Assembly: GCA_027922465.2 (NCBI GenBank)
Contig: BQMF02000424.1
Span: 62,001 to 126,000 of the forward strand
DNA: 64,000 bases
Reading direction: 5' to 3'
Source: Turritopsis dohrnii
Taxonomy: Eukaryota > Cnidaria > Hydrozoa > Anthoathecata > Oceaniidae
Below are positions 33,340 to 45,900 of this stretch, in pieces; the stretch's first letter is position 1; every line of letters begins with the position of its first letter. Below the pieces are notes generated by a model. It was not told the DNA's origin and searched no databases. It saw nothing but the letters and a program-made list of their open reading frames with translations. The position numbers were made by a program, and so were the translations under genes.

Positions 33340-35515
33340 TTAATCAACACTACCACAAAATCACTGCTAACCTAGATATACTTCCTATACCGAGTGGTTC
33401 GTCCATTCAGAAATATGCGTCTCATCCAAGTGTCGTATCTATTCGATCTAGATTTAAGTCGCAAATTTCTTTTGATTTGGCTGAAGTTTGTCAGGAAAAT
33501 TCTAGCCTGAAAGTAAGAAGGTTAGTGGTCCAATTCCTGCGAACATTCTGAAACTTGCTGATCATGAATGCGCAGAAGCGCTCACAAAGTGCTTCAATAG
33601 CTCTTTTGTGGGTTCTTCTGTGTTTCCTGACTAGTTATCTTTCGCCGATGTGATTCCATCACACGAAAAGGGAAATACTCTTGATAAGAGAAATTATCGC
33701 CCTATCAGTTTACTGCCTGTTGTATCTCAGGTTTTTGAAAGATTGATGACCAAGCAACTGCAGCCTTTTTTGAACTCCTTTTTTTTGCCAAAATACTATT
33801 GTGGATTTCGTCGGGGATATAGCCACCAGTATGTTTTGCTAAATATGTTTTTACAGTGGGAAAATCCCTTTCGAACTCCGCAAAATGGGTGCAATTTTGA
33901 TGGATCTGTCCCAAGCCTTTGATTGTGTACGTACGTCATTATCTATTGATTGCCAACATAGCAGAATATGGTATTTGATATAATACATTAAAATTTCTGC
34001 ACAGTTACTTGTTTAATAGGAAGCAGCGTGTTCGTATAGGCTCGTCTTTCAGCGAATGGCTGGACATTATTTTGGGTGTTCCTGAGGGATCGGTTCTAGG
34101 ACCAATTTTATGCAATGTTTTGTTAATGATCTGCTGTCTTCAGTACTAGAGTGTGACATCTGCATCTTTGCCGACGACAATACTCTTGTTAATTGTAAAG
34201 CCACTTTAGATGAAGTGTTGGAAAGCTTGCATTCTAACATGACATCTGTTTTAAACTGGTTTAAAAACAATGGCCTTGTCGCAAGCCCGGAAAAGTTTTA
34301 GATGCTATTCCTAGGTCTTGATAGTAGAGACATTGTTTTCAGAATTGGTACTACAATCATAAGCCCCTCAAAAGAAGTCATACTCCTTGGTATAACACTA
34401 GATGATCAGTTTTCTTTTTATTCTCTGTTACGAATACGGCCAATGGTAAGCCAGAACATTATAGATACGTTATTTAATACTTTCATCATTTCATGGTTCA
34501 ACTGCTGCCCATTGTTATGGATGATGTAAAGGAAAGAAGCACATAACCTGATCGGCTCCACTAATAAAAGATCATTATGTGCAAAATGTGGTTTGTTCCA
34601 AAACAGGGCAAAAGTATATTCATGCAAGAAACCTTAAACTTTTAGTGATTGAAGTATTTAAATCTTTGCAATAAATCAATCCTGAATTTATGTGGGATAC
34701 GTTTTTCCGAAAAGCAACAACATTTAATCTGCGCTCTGGTGGTGTATTAGAAATCTCCTCTTTTAAAGGTAGTGCTGGTGTTAATTCGTTTCTTTTCCGG
34801 GCCACATTGGAACCATTTGCAAAAAAAGGCAACAGACTTGAATGAATTCAAGACTGGGATCTACTGTATATCAATATATTGCCAGTGTAAACTATGTAAA
34901 CTCCTCTGAGATGGCCGTTTCATTTTAGTTTTTTTTTACTGTAGATTTTACATTTTATAGTTTTATGATTTTATGAATACCGTATTCTCTCTAACTAGCG
35001 CCCCTCTCCAGTAAGCGCCCCTCTCTAATAAGCGCCCCTTTCTAGTCAAAAATATTTTTACAAGCGCCCTTCTCCAATAAGCGCCCGGGCGCTTATAGAG
35101 TGACAAGACATTACTCAGAAATTTATAAGCGCCCGGGCGGTAATTAGAACTTTGAACCAAACACGAATATTCTGTAATAGAAACGGAAGGCTATGTTTTT
35201 GTGATGTCTAAATTTAAGTTATAAGTACAAAATCTTATTTCGTTGCCATGAAAAATACAGTTGTTTTTACTCTTTTATGATAAAAAGCAATGCCTCGTTC
35301 ACAGCTAGCATGACCATTTCAAAATGTTTTTATAAGCGCCCCTCTCCAATTAGCGCCCCTCTCTAATAAGCGCCCCCCCTAATTTCCGAAAAATTTTTAT
35401 AAGCGCCCGGGCGCTTATTAGAGAGAATACAGTATGTTAGTTTTAATTAGTGCATTATGCAACTACCGTTTTGTACCAACTTTAAATAAAGAAATAAAAA
35501 GAATAAATAAAAAAT
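33340..35515 (+). pseudogene. CR1-like retrotransposon, right half
   Basis: It continues the reading frame broken at 9434: NQHYHKITANLDILP, then SHPSVVSIRSRFKSQ. After several shifts it gives RT blocks: VIPSHEKGNTLDKRNYRPIS, FERLMTKQLQPF, YCGFRRGYS, a MDLSQAFD-like stretch, EGSVLGPILC, CIFADDNTLV with catalytic DD, NGLVASPEKF and LLGITLDDQ. The C-terminus is decayed to about 34850. The 3' untranslated region is interrupted by a MITE (34980-35432) and resumes to an AATAAA-rich tail at 35470-35515. Many stops and shifts show it is old. Confidence 0.8.
34980..35432. mobile_element. 453 bp pogo-like MITE with AAGCGCCC words
   Basis: The ends CCGTATTCTCTCTAA and TTAGAGAGAATACAG are flanked by TA on both sides. 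The word TAAGCGCCCC recurs five or more times near the ends and GCGCCCGGGCGC palindromes occur twice. No gene. Confidence 0.8.
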
Positions 35516-36397
35516 GTATATTTGCGCTGACCTTAAGGCCTATGCTCTTCTATGAGTTTATTTCTCAATTCTGCTTCAAAAAGTGAAATTTTCTTTTACT
35601 TGACCTTACGAGAGACTATGGAGCCGTAAATGGAACAATTATTACCTGGTTATGTTAATAACCATCTAATAAATCTTCTAAAGTTATTCCAAATTATACA
35701 CAAATGTTCACATGAAATGCGCCATTTTCTAAAGATTTGTGCATGAAGAAGACTGAGCTCCAATTTAAAATATCGGAAAATAGTATAAACAAACAGAATA
35801 TCTCTTTTCTTATGACTATGGTTTCTCACACGATTTGAAGGCTCTCCTCTTCTATCACGATGATTGTTGGTCTATCTTATAATTTTCTCTCGATTTCCAC
35901 GATTTTTACACGGTTTTCAGAAGGATTTGTGGTGATGCTTAGATGTTATCTCAACCATACTGATTTTTTAGTGGTCAGTTGTCATTGCAGATTTGAGTAA
36001 GCAAGAAGAACTCAAATTCCGTTGCGAATGACTCATTAAAAGATTAAAAAGATTTATTAAATGATTCAAAGGCTTTTTATTCACTATGTTTTGTTCAAGA
36101 TAATCCCGTAATTTTTTATAATGCTATTGTCGAGGTTGTTTTTATTAGTTAAATGCTAAAAACAACTGGTTGATAAAAACAAATATTTAACAGAACGGCT
36201 TTACGTGCGAATTTAACAACGAAAGGTAACCTCTTCCTCGTTTCATTTTGAAATATTTTATTTCCTCCTAATCAAATGTTGTTGTTTTTTCCTATGCAGT
36301 AAGCTGGGTAAACAACCTCTCTATGCTACTCCATCTAAAAAGTTTGATTTAATGTGAACAGCTAAAGAAGAAAATTGAATTACTTGGTATTCTATTA
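35516..36397. other. AT-rich stretch, no gene seen
   Basis: Nothing recognised on either strand. Confidence 0.35.
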
Positions 36398-37156
36398 CAG
36401 TTACCTTATTACACTAAATTAACAGGCGGACTATTTAACGCTCCATAAATTAAGGCGGTCACAAATTAACGTGGATGGACGAAGAGTCTTTCTAAAAGTG
36501 TGCTTTAATAAACACGGTTCAACGACTGTAGTTTTTAAATGGTATCAAATTAAATTTGATTTTTGTAGTTTTGACTCTGGATTATTTTAAATGATCTGGA
36601 AGATATATTTCCAAATACCGAATGGAAATCAAAAGCTTCAATGTTTACAGAGCTACCAAAGTTGTAATATAATACCTAGATAACAAAACACAAGTAAGAA
36701 AACTCAATACAAACAGTATGCGTACTAATGTCTGCTAAACGATTATGCTAATGGTTCAAAGCACTTATCGTTTAACCTTGCATCGTTTAATGCCTCTCAT
36801 AACCTCCCTGTCTTCCGTACAGCCTTCATTATTGCTTTTCCTTTCTTTGAAATCTAGTAATCGTAGATACCGGTCATAGCTTTGGCTTGGTAGGGTTTCG
36901 AACTGTGCACGTGGCTCGTTATGTTTGTATTTCTATATACGTAGTATTCCATTAAATAACTGTGCCATACAAAATAGAAAACCTGTTGCTTTTTTTGAAA
37001 AATATCACAAAATAATGAGGGATTTTATTACACGATACATTAATTAATTGGCGGTTAAATTACGCGGGGCACAAACAAACACGGTTTTAATTAACGCGGA
37101 TTTTTAAAATCCGCGTTAATTAATTCGCACGTTAATTTCGGGTAATAAGGTAAGTG
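36398..37156. mobile_element. 759 bp pogo-like element
   Basis: The ends CAGTTACCTTATTACAC and GTAATAAGGTAAGTG are flanked by TA on both sides. Near the right end AATTAACGCGGATTTT meets AAAATCCGCGTTAATT as a tight palindrome; AATTAACG words recur near both ends. No transposase was found. Confidence 0.7.
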
Positions 37157-38486
37157 TAATAACGAAATTTTAAGCGCGTATTACCAACGCTACATATAAT
37201 TTTGCATTCAAATTTTATTGGTTCAATTCCAGAATGTTCTATATACTAAAATCATAATGAATTATATCTTCTTTCTGCCAATGTATGTTAATTATTCTAT
37301 AAAAATTTTGTTCTTCAACTTACCTTACTATGGGAATATAACACCTTTGAAAATTAACGTTGAGATAGCGTTAAATTTATCTCCATTTATTTTTCAAAAA
37401 AAGTTTCTAACATTACATGTTTTATAACATACACTAATCCTGGACATTATAGTTCTATTTGTCTTCTTCATCAGCTTTCAACTGAATCCTCAACGAATAT
37501 TTCTTCTCCATCATTCTCCTCTATGACAATGGTGTACGCAATTTAAATACAAACTGAAATGCTTTCTCGTCATCTTGATGATCTACTTGATGTTTCATAG
37601 CTTGTTCTACTTGTTTTACAATTCGATCTTATGGCTTCCTTCTTCCAAGAGGCAACCAACTCTCTTTAGTTTCCTTTTTAAATTTTCATCGATATATCAT
37701 CAGACCAATCGCACAGACATCTTGACTAACATAATCGTATTGGTTTATATTTTGCTGAAGCCCACCCTTCCAGTTACTTGGTCCTAATTTGATAGCATAT
37801 CAGGTTTTAACTTTACTTTTCCTTCATAGTATACAAAAGGTTCTATTGCCGATATTTTTTTTAACCTTGTCACTCTCAGAAACCGCGCTAATTTTGTATA
37901 GTTTGAAAAATCTTATTGTTAGGTAATTACGTTAATGCTAAATTTGGGTTCATAGAATGGTTTGCATGAATGACTGCAACATTCCTGTTTAGAATCGGTA
38001 GTGCAGACTGAGTTAATAGATGAAATGAATTAATTTTGGTGTTGACAAGTTTTGAAGGGACACGGACAATAAGTCTTCCAGACGCGTTTTGTTCACAAGA
38101 TAGTAAAAAGTCAACAGCAGGGTAGTCTCAAATTTCCCAAATTTTCTTCTGTGGATGCTATGAAACATCTCAAATTTTTATTCAATCAAAATTGGTGTGG
38201 AAGAAGAGGAAAACTTTGTAATCTGAGGCGACAATTAGAGTTGCATGCACCTATTATATTTGCCATTTAAAATTTTCTGAAAATTGTTCAACTATTCGTT
38301 AGTGTTTTTTTTCCTATTATTTATTTACTTTTTCTTCTTCTTCCTCTTCTTTAAAAGATTTCAGTTCTCTTAAGTTTCATAATTTAAATGTTCTTATTTT
38401 AAGGTGGAATTTCTTAGCTTTTTTATTAAGGCTATCATGCATTCATTCAGTAAATCCAACTATAATCTATGTTATTATAATAATCG
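37157..38486. other. Non-coding stretch with a decayed minus-strand frame
   Basis: On the minus strand between about 37860 and 37440, fragments such as EPFVYYEGKVKLKPDML and KQVEQAMKHQVDHQDDEKAF read like a worn protein gene with several stops. The family is unknown. The remainder is AT-rich. Confidence 0.25.
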
Positions 38487-39060
38487 TGATGTTTTTGGGG
38501 AAATATTTCTGTAACCAATAGGGATAACTGACGTTTTTGGGGGTCGGCAACACAGGCGACGGGGTGATGAAAAATTTGGACCTACATATTTTCGGGTAGT
38601 GCGGCTAAGACGTCATCAGAATCTTTGATCGTTGATAACCCTAACGGTTGATCGTAGCGAAACGATCCCATGCATTTTTTGATCAGTTTTTCAAGCTCTA
38701 CAACATTTGAATCGCGATTGCGTAATCAAAATTTTCGTCAGGGGTTTGCACACGGGAACGCAGGATTTGACACATCGTTTTCGAAGTTAAACTCGGTAAA
38801 AAGTTTTACCCAGGTTACTAGTATATACTAATCCACGTTAGTGCATCCCACTTTTACTTTAAAAGTGTTTTTTTTTTCAAATTTACGGTCAAAATCTTCT
38901 TAATCGTGGTCATATAGCGGCGGTTAGACCACGCAAGATACATTCACGATTAGTATAGCCCGTGGCATTTGACGTCAGTTGTTTTTATGATTACAGGGAA
39001 CCATTGCATTGCATCCCCAATCGAACGCGACGTTTTAGGGGAAATATCTCTGGAACCAAT

Positions 39061-40561
39061 CCTAGCCGGCACAAGACGTCTTTTAGACGTCTAAATCCAA
39101 TCTAAGTTACGTCTTTAGAAAGGCGTCTAACTAAAACGTCTTTTAGACGTCTTTAAGATATCTTGAAAAATCTAAGTTGTCTAAAAGACGTCTAAAAATT
39201 GTCTTTAAAAGTACGTATTTATTTGGCACTTCCAAGACGTCTTTTAAACGCCTTTAAAAAGACATCTTTCTCAAGACATATTAAAGACGTCTTAATTATG
39301 TCTTTTTTTATTCTTTCCATTTTATTCGATTTTCGAATGTTTGATATTCGATTTCATGACGGGTGAAACATCTATGTTGTTATGTTCAGTCAAACTACGA
39401 GGACAAATGAATTGATGTTATTATAAAAGGTTTCATATGATCATATTTGATGTTTAGTTTTTTAAAAGCTGGTTGATTTTCGATATTTATGATATACTGC
39501 TACCTATTTACCATCCACTGATTATTGTATCTGAACCAAATTAATTCTTAAGCAGTTTCAAAAATGTTCCTTCGAAAAGTTCTTGCTCGTGCTGTTTACA
39601 AAAATATGTAAGTAAATCTTTTAATCTTTAACTCCCAATATTAATGAAATTTTGTAAAAATCTTTGGTTGTTTAGCTAAGGTAATAACATGTATATTCAG
39701 CTATTCAGCGATTTTGTTGGTTTGCTCTAGTTTTAATGTTAAATGATGGGTGTATTCTATATGTTTACAGATTCACATACTTGATCATTTGGATTCTTCA
39801 AACCTTTGATTTGGATTTTTGTAAGTATTTTTTGTTCTCTTTCGATGCTTTGTTTTGGATGTTACAGAAAAAAAGTCTCTTGCAAAACGTGTAAATGTAT
39901 TGGTTTAGTAAATGTTATTTTATACAGAAGCCGTCCCTACATTATTTTTGTATTTCTTTATTTCATTCCAGGGTGATGAGATATGGAAGAAATAATAAGA
40001 GATACGATTCTAAATCATGATTCATATCATGAACTAAAGCCTCCTCCAAGTTATGATGAGTTATATCTAACACAAGACAGGGTTTTTCAAACGTTATGTA
40101 TTTCAGCAAGAAACTTAACTATACTTAAAGTCTTTTTTCTGCATATATTTTCTTTTGTTGTTTTGTTGTATTACGTATGAAAAAGTACTGATTCATTCGA
40201 AAGAATATAAACATTCAACTTAGATGTTTTATTTTCCCTTTAAAGGTATAAAGGACGTCTAGAAAAATTCTATTTTGTCCGCTTTCAAAACGTCTTTCCT
40301 AAGACGTCTTTAAGACGCATTCTCAAAACGTCTTTTAAATATCTTAACAAGACGTCTAAAAGACGTCTAGAAAAGGTCTATTTGTCCGCTTTCAAGACAT
40401 CCTTCCTAAGACGTCTTTAAGACGCCTTCTTAAGACGTCTTTTAGATATCTTGACAAGACGTCTAATAGACATCTTAGATTAGACGTCTTAAAAGCGGAC
40501 AAAATAGACGTCTTTTAGACGGCAAATGCGACGTCTTTTAGACGTCTTTGTGCCGGCTGGG
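39061..40561. mobile_element. 1.5 kb element with GACGTC palindrome arrays
   Basis: The ends AGCCGGCACAAGACGTC and GACGTCTTTGTGCCGGCT are inverted. About 250 bases inside each end are packed with AAGACGTCTTTTAGACGTCT-like words, each half a palindrome around GACGTC. The interior is AT-rich with a 65-residue frame at 39983-40180 (KPPPSYDELYL, then a hydrophobic tail) of unknown meaning. The target duplication is unclear. The superfamily is unknown. Confidence 0.75.
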
Positions 40562-40881
40562 ATAGCGATAACTGACGTTTTTTAAGGTCCGCAGTACGAG
40601 TGATGAGGTGAACGCAACAGTTGGGCCTAAATTTTATTTGGTACTGCGTCATTGACGTCAGCAAAATTTTAGACGACATCTCTGCAACGGTTGGTCGTAG
40701 CGAAGCGCTCGCATACACTTTTTTGGTCACTTTTTCAAGCTCTACAACATTGACACACTTTTGAGTCGCGATTCTGTGATTTAAGCTTTTGTCACCAATT
40801 TTCAACAAGAGATTTCGAAATTAAAACCCGTAAAAAACTTTTACGCGAGTTGCTAATATTATAATAAACGCGCAACGTGTG

Positions 40882-41958
40882 TTACACCGTCAAATGTAGT
40901 AACTCCGACAAATGTAGTAAACTTTCAACGCTAAATGTAGTAACTCCGTCATATGTAGTAAAATTCAACGAAAAATGTAGTAACGCTATATGTAGTAAAG
41001 GTCAACGACAAATGTATATACTCCGACAAATGTAGTAAGCCTCCGCTATATGTAGTAAACATTTACAGCCGCAGTTGTAGTTGTGGCTGAGGCTTAAAAC
41101 TTGGCAGGTGAGATATTGTTAAAATTCTTAGGCCATATTTGGTACTGATGACGTCATTATGACGTCACAGGTACTTTCTAGAAAAGCAATTTCCTACTAC
41201 AGTTGAAGCTCAAAACTTGGCACAGGGGATTGTTACATTACAAGAATTAAAATGCTTGGACCAAATTTGGTACTGGTGACGTCATTATGACGTCACAAGG
41301 ATTTTCTAAAAACGCAATTTTTCGCGACAGTTGAAGTATAAAACTTGGCACAAGGTATTGTTACATTCCAAGAACAAATTATTTGGACCAAATTTGGTAC
41401 TGATGACGTCATAATGACGTCACCAGTACCAAATTTGTGCCAAGCATTTTAATTCTCGCAATGCAACAAATCCCCGTGCCTAGTTTTAAGCTCCAATTAC
41501 ATGTGGAAGTAGCTTTTCTAGAAAATTACTCTGACGTCATAGTGACGTCATAAGTACCAAATTTGGTCCAAGCATTTTAATTTTTTCAATGTGAGAATTC
41601 TCCGTGCTAAATTCTAAGCTCCAATTGCATGTGGAAGTAGCTTTCATAGAAAGTCCTGTGACGTCATAATGACGTCATCAGTACCAAATATGGCTTAAGA
41701 ATTTTAACAATATCTCACCTGCCAAGTTTTAAGCCTCAGCCACAACTACAACTGCGGCTGTAAAGGTTTACTACATATAGCGGAGGCTTACTACATTTGT
41801 CGGAGTTACTACATTTGTCGTTGACCTTTACTAAATATAGCGTTACTACATTTGTCGTTGAATTTTACTACATATGACGGAGTTACTACATTTAGCGTTG
41901 AAAGTTTACTACATTTGTCGGAGTTACTACGTCGGAGTTACTACATTTGACGGTGTAA
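40882..41958. mobile_element. 1,077 bp foldback element with 9 bp target duplication
   Basis: Flanked by CAACGTGTG on both sides (40873-40881 and 41959-41967). The ends TTACACCGTCAAATGTAGTA and TACTACATTTGACGGTGTAA mirror each other and the mirror symmetry continues through most of the element. Terminal parts hold about ten AATGTAGTAA words each, spaced by CTCCG or CAACG. The centre holds five pairs of TGACGTCA about 125 bases apart. A 9 bp duplication with long arms fits MULE/Foldback-type elements. No gene. Confidence 0.85.
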
Positions 41959-42980
41959 CAACGTGTGCCACACTTTTACTTTAGAGAGTGATATATTTAA
42001 TTCAATTTTTCGGTCAAGTTCTTCTTTGTTGCGTGTAAAATACGTAGAGGCCAGATTCATTTTTTTTTCACTGTTAGTATAAAAACACAGGGCGTGACGT
42101 CAGTTTTCTCAATGATCACGGAGGAATTATTGCATTGCATCCTCAATCGAACGCGACATTTTTGAGAAAATATCTTGGGAACCAACAATGATAACTGGCG
42201 TTTATTGGGCGGCGATACAGATAATTGGATGACAAAGTTTTGGGTCTAAATATTTTTGGGCGGTGCGGTGATGACGTCATTAAATATTTAATTGGCGATA
42301 ACTGTTGGTCATAACAAAGCGATCCCATACATTTTTTTGATCAGTTTTTTCAGGTCCACAACATGGGCTCACTTTCCAGTCGCGTTTAGGTGATTCAATT
42401 TTTCGTCACGGGTTTGCACACAGGAATGCCGGATCTGACACGACATTTTTGAAGTTAAACTCGGTAAGACGTTTTACCCCAGATGCTAGTAAACTATAAT
42501 AAATAAATAATTAAATCAAATTTTGTTTAAACACAGTGTTATGATTAAACCATTAAGTAAGGTTCATTTTAAATTTAATTCTTTAATTTCTTTTAATCAT
42601 CCTACTGTAAAATAGCCAGGAGAGCCATCTATTATTAGCCTGCTTATTCGGATAGCATGTGGCTGGGCTTCTTGGTTACATTAACAAGAAAATGAAAGTT
42701 TACGAGTTTTTTTCGACCGAACATTTTCCCATGCGACTTTTGGGCATATGTAAGTTTTTCAAGCTGATAGTGTTTTTTTGGGAAACTTTGTGTTCCTAGG
42801 GTTATTTGGCAGCAAGAAAATCATTGAGGTTTTGTATCATTCTATTCAGTACTTCAGTGATTAAAGTGTGATTATGTTATACAATTTTTTTATTTTTTCA
42901 CTCAAACTGGACTTAATTATTCCCATTTATTCATAGGTTCAGAAAACTGAAAAGTACTCTTCAAAAACTGTTGAGTATGA

Positions 42981-45900
42981 ATGGCAGTCGTTCGCTACGA
43001 GACACGTTCAGAAATTGAGTGCAAGATTTATTGCTTACAGCGAATATCTCAGTTTTACATACAACAATTTGTAAAGTTTCTATCAGAGAACAGTGAAATA
43101 GCAAAACACTATCAAGCAAAATCACCTGGAGAGGCTTTCTCAGCTATTTTAAAACACATTTTGCAACAATATCCAGACATCAATTTAAAAACACTGCGAC
43201 ATCCCGATAACCAGAAGTTATTTTATTCGTCTGGCAACATTTTCAAAGCTGATATAGATGTTGATGTCATTGATGCAGGGCCTTTATTTGAGATTTTGCA
43301 AAAGTTACCTGCATATCCAACCTGTACTAAGAAATTCAAACCAATACATCAAATTCAACATCTAAGGAATGCGGTATGTACCCACGCTGCTACATGTTGT
43401 TCCTGTTGCACAAGGTGTTCGTGGTGCTGGAGGAATCCATGTGACTTCTCAAAATTGAATGTTAAGGAGATTCAAAATTTACGCAATGTTAATGCTCATC
43501 ATAGTCCTCAGGCATATAAAACAATAAGTGATGCAATGAAAAATCAACCAACATGTCAAATTGCAATTGATTGGGAACGAAAAATGACACTATGGAAGAA
43601 CGTCATTGCCAAAGTATTGAAGTTACTTTGGGAGGAAAAGTATTTAGCAGATTTACAATATAAAAAGGAAAAACTGAAGTTAAAAAATATCCTTTTGTTT
43701 GAAAAAGAAGTATACCTACATCAATGCTTTCCTGGAGAAAATATCCAACAATACACAGCTCGAGAAGTGTTCAGTAGAACGCTAGAAACACAATTTCGTT
43801 TGTCCGCTGTAGATTGGGATAAAATTATTGAACTCAAAGATCTTACAAGTCAGGCGTCCGTAGCATTTCGCAAAATAATACAACGTGAATCACAGGAAAT
43901 ATTGAGCAATTGCCTCGCCCTGAATGGAGAATTTGTTGAAATAACATTAAATGGATTCTGTACTGAGCACTCAAATCGTAGCCAAGATGTTATTGCCAAC
44001 ATTCAAATCAAGTGTGAAGGATACAATATTCCTAAGGAATATAATGACACAACATCGGATGAAGCATTATCTATCATGAAAGAATTTCAAGACATGTTAG
44101 CATTCGCATTGAGTTCAATTCCTGGTATAGAGAATATGAAAGTTCTATGTACAGGGTATAAAATTTCCTCAATTATTATTATTATTTCGATTTCTGGCGC
44201 AAAGACAGAAAGCGAAAAAAATGCTATAAAAGCTCAACTCAAAACTTCTACTAAAACGAATTGTTTTGTTGATGTTCTGGAGAAATTCAAGCTCGAAAAA
44301 TGTGAAGTGACGCTGACATTTCCACCTGATGATGACTGGAAAATACTTAAAACTGTTTTTGAGGTTATCTCTTACACCAAAACCACTGATCATTTGCTAG
44401 GTAAAAATCAACAGTTATTGAGAGGAAGGTTAGAGGAACAGTGCAAGGTGAGATGCATTTTTAATATCATAAGTAAGCAAGCTCACACTTGAGATGTGGA
44501 TTTATTCAATAAGAATGGATTGAATACAAAACAAAAAACAAATCAATTGCATTTTTTAAATCTTTCGAAAGATATATGATCGAATTACAAACAGTTTTAG
44601 CATATTTGTAACAGGATCAACGTCATCATTACTAAACTTTCTTGAATAAATATATGCTGTTGTCCTTTCATTTTTGTTATTATGTTAAAAGTTTGAATTT
44701 TATACTTTTCCATTTTTCATTTTCCTACTACAGAAACTCATTCACGATTTGGTGGAGGATATGCAGATGAATGAGCACGAAGGAAGAACTACCAATAAGT
44801 GTAAGTGTTTCTATTTCCTCTTGTTTTTAGTCACCTAAAAATGATCAAAACTAATATATGAAGATATGAAACTGAAGTATTGTATTGTATTATATAATAT
44901 TTTAAACACTTCATATTTTAACAATTCTTGTTTAGTCTCTTAATATCATTTTTTTACCTTTCAATTTTAGAGTAGTATCTAATCAAGAGTTATCACTTCT
45001 CTTCTTCATCATAATGTTTTCAATTCCTTTCGATGTCCTAATTTTTTACTTGTTTTACTGTCCTTGTTTCTATAAAATGGTTTGTGGAATTTGCTTATTC
45101 TAGGAAATCTCATTTGTTAACATTAAAAAACGGGTGCGTATGTCTCCAAATAAAAATTCAGATTTTTTATTTATTTATCTATTTATTCACTTATTTGTTT
45201 ATTTATTTATTTAGAGGTGGTTATAACATAGTACAAAACTAAATCAGACCAACTATATAAAAAACACGAGTAAAATACTAATAAAATACTAAAACTTTCT
45301 ACAAAGATTACAAGTACAGTTACTGCCATCCCAACATTTAATTTTTCGTTTAAACTCACTCAAGGAAGAACATGATTTAAGATGTTTAGGTATAGTATTC
45401 CAGAGAATACTTGCTCTGAATTTGAATGAGTTTAAACCAAAAAATTTAGTTTTAGTTGGAGGAAGTTTCATAGTATTCATAGATCTTAACGTGTATGGAG
45501 TTACTTTATATAAAAAGTAGTTCCACATAGACTCAGGGTTTAATTTGTGTAAGCATTTGAAGACCTCCGTCATTAGAATTTGGAGGGGCTTTGTATGAAT
45601 TGTGAAACTTCCATCCAACATTAATAGCTCACGCAGGTCAAAATCAAATTTGAAATGAACAGCACAAAGCGTTCTGCGGTGAACTTTATGTATCAAGTTA
45701 TGATTTGCTTTGCTGCAAAACATCCAGATAAGGGGGAAATGTAAAAATTTCGGGAAGACATAAGCATTGAGCAGTAAGGAAGCCTATTCCAAGGAAAAGT
45801 ATTCCCATATTCGAAGAAACGCTTTTATCTTATGAGACGCTTGTTTACATATTGTCTCAATGTGTAGAGAAAAGGAAAGCTTATGATCTATCGTGATACC

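Larger units (their letters stand above)
38487..42500. repeat. Tandem repeat of about 530 bp, three copies, with insertions
   Basis: Copies begin near 38487, 39006 and 42131. Shared landmarks are GGGGAAATAT, GATAACTGACGTTTTT (38523, 40565; GATAACTGGCG at 42190), ATGACGTCAT, CACTTTTACTTTA and CATTGCATTGCATCC. The middle copy holds two insertions (39061-40561 and 40882-41958); without them it is about 540 bp. Two partial units also lie inside the repeat at 55463-57641. It is a short satellite-like tract with no gene. Confidence 0.8.

Noticed and set aside
34418..34832. Minus-strand open frames within the CR1 right half
   Set aside because: They are shadows of the plus-strand reverse transcriptase remnant.
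37218..37787. Hydrophobic open frames on the plus strand
   Set aside because: Low-complexity AT-rich frames; the minus strand of 37440-37860 gives a more protein-like but broken reading.
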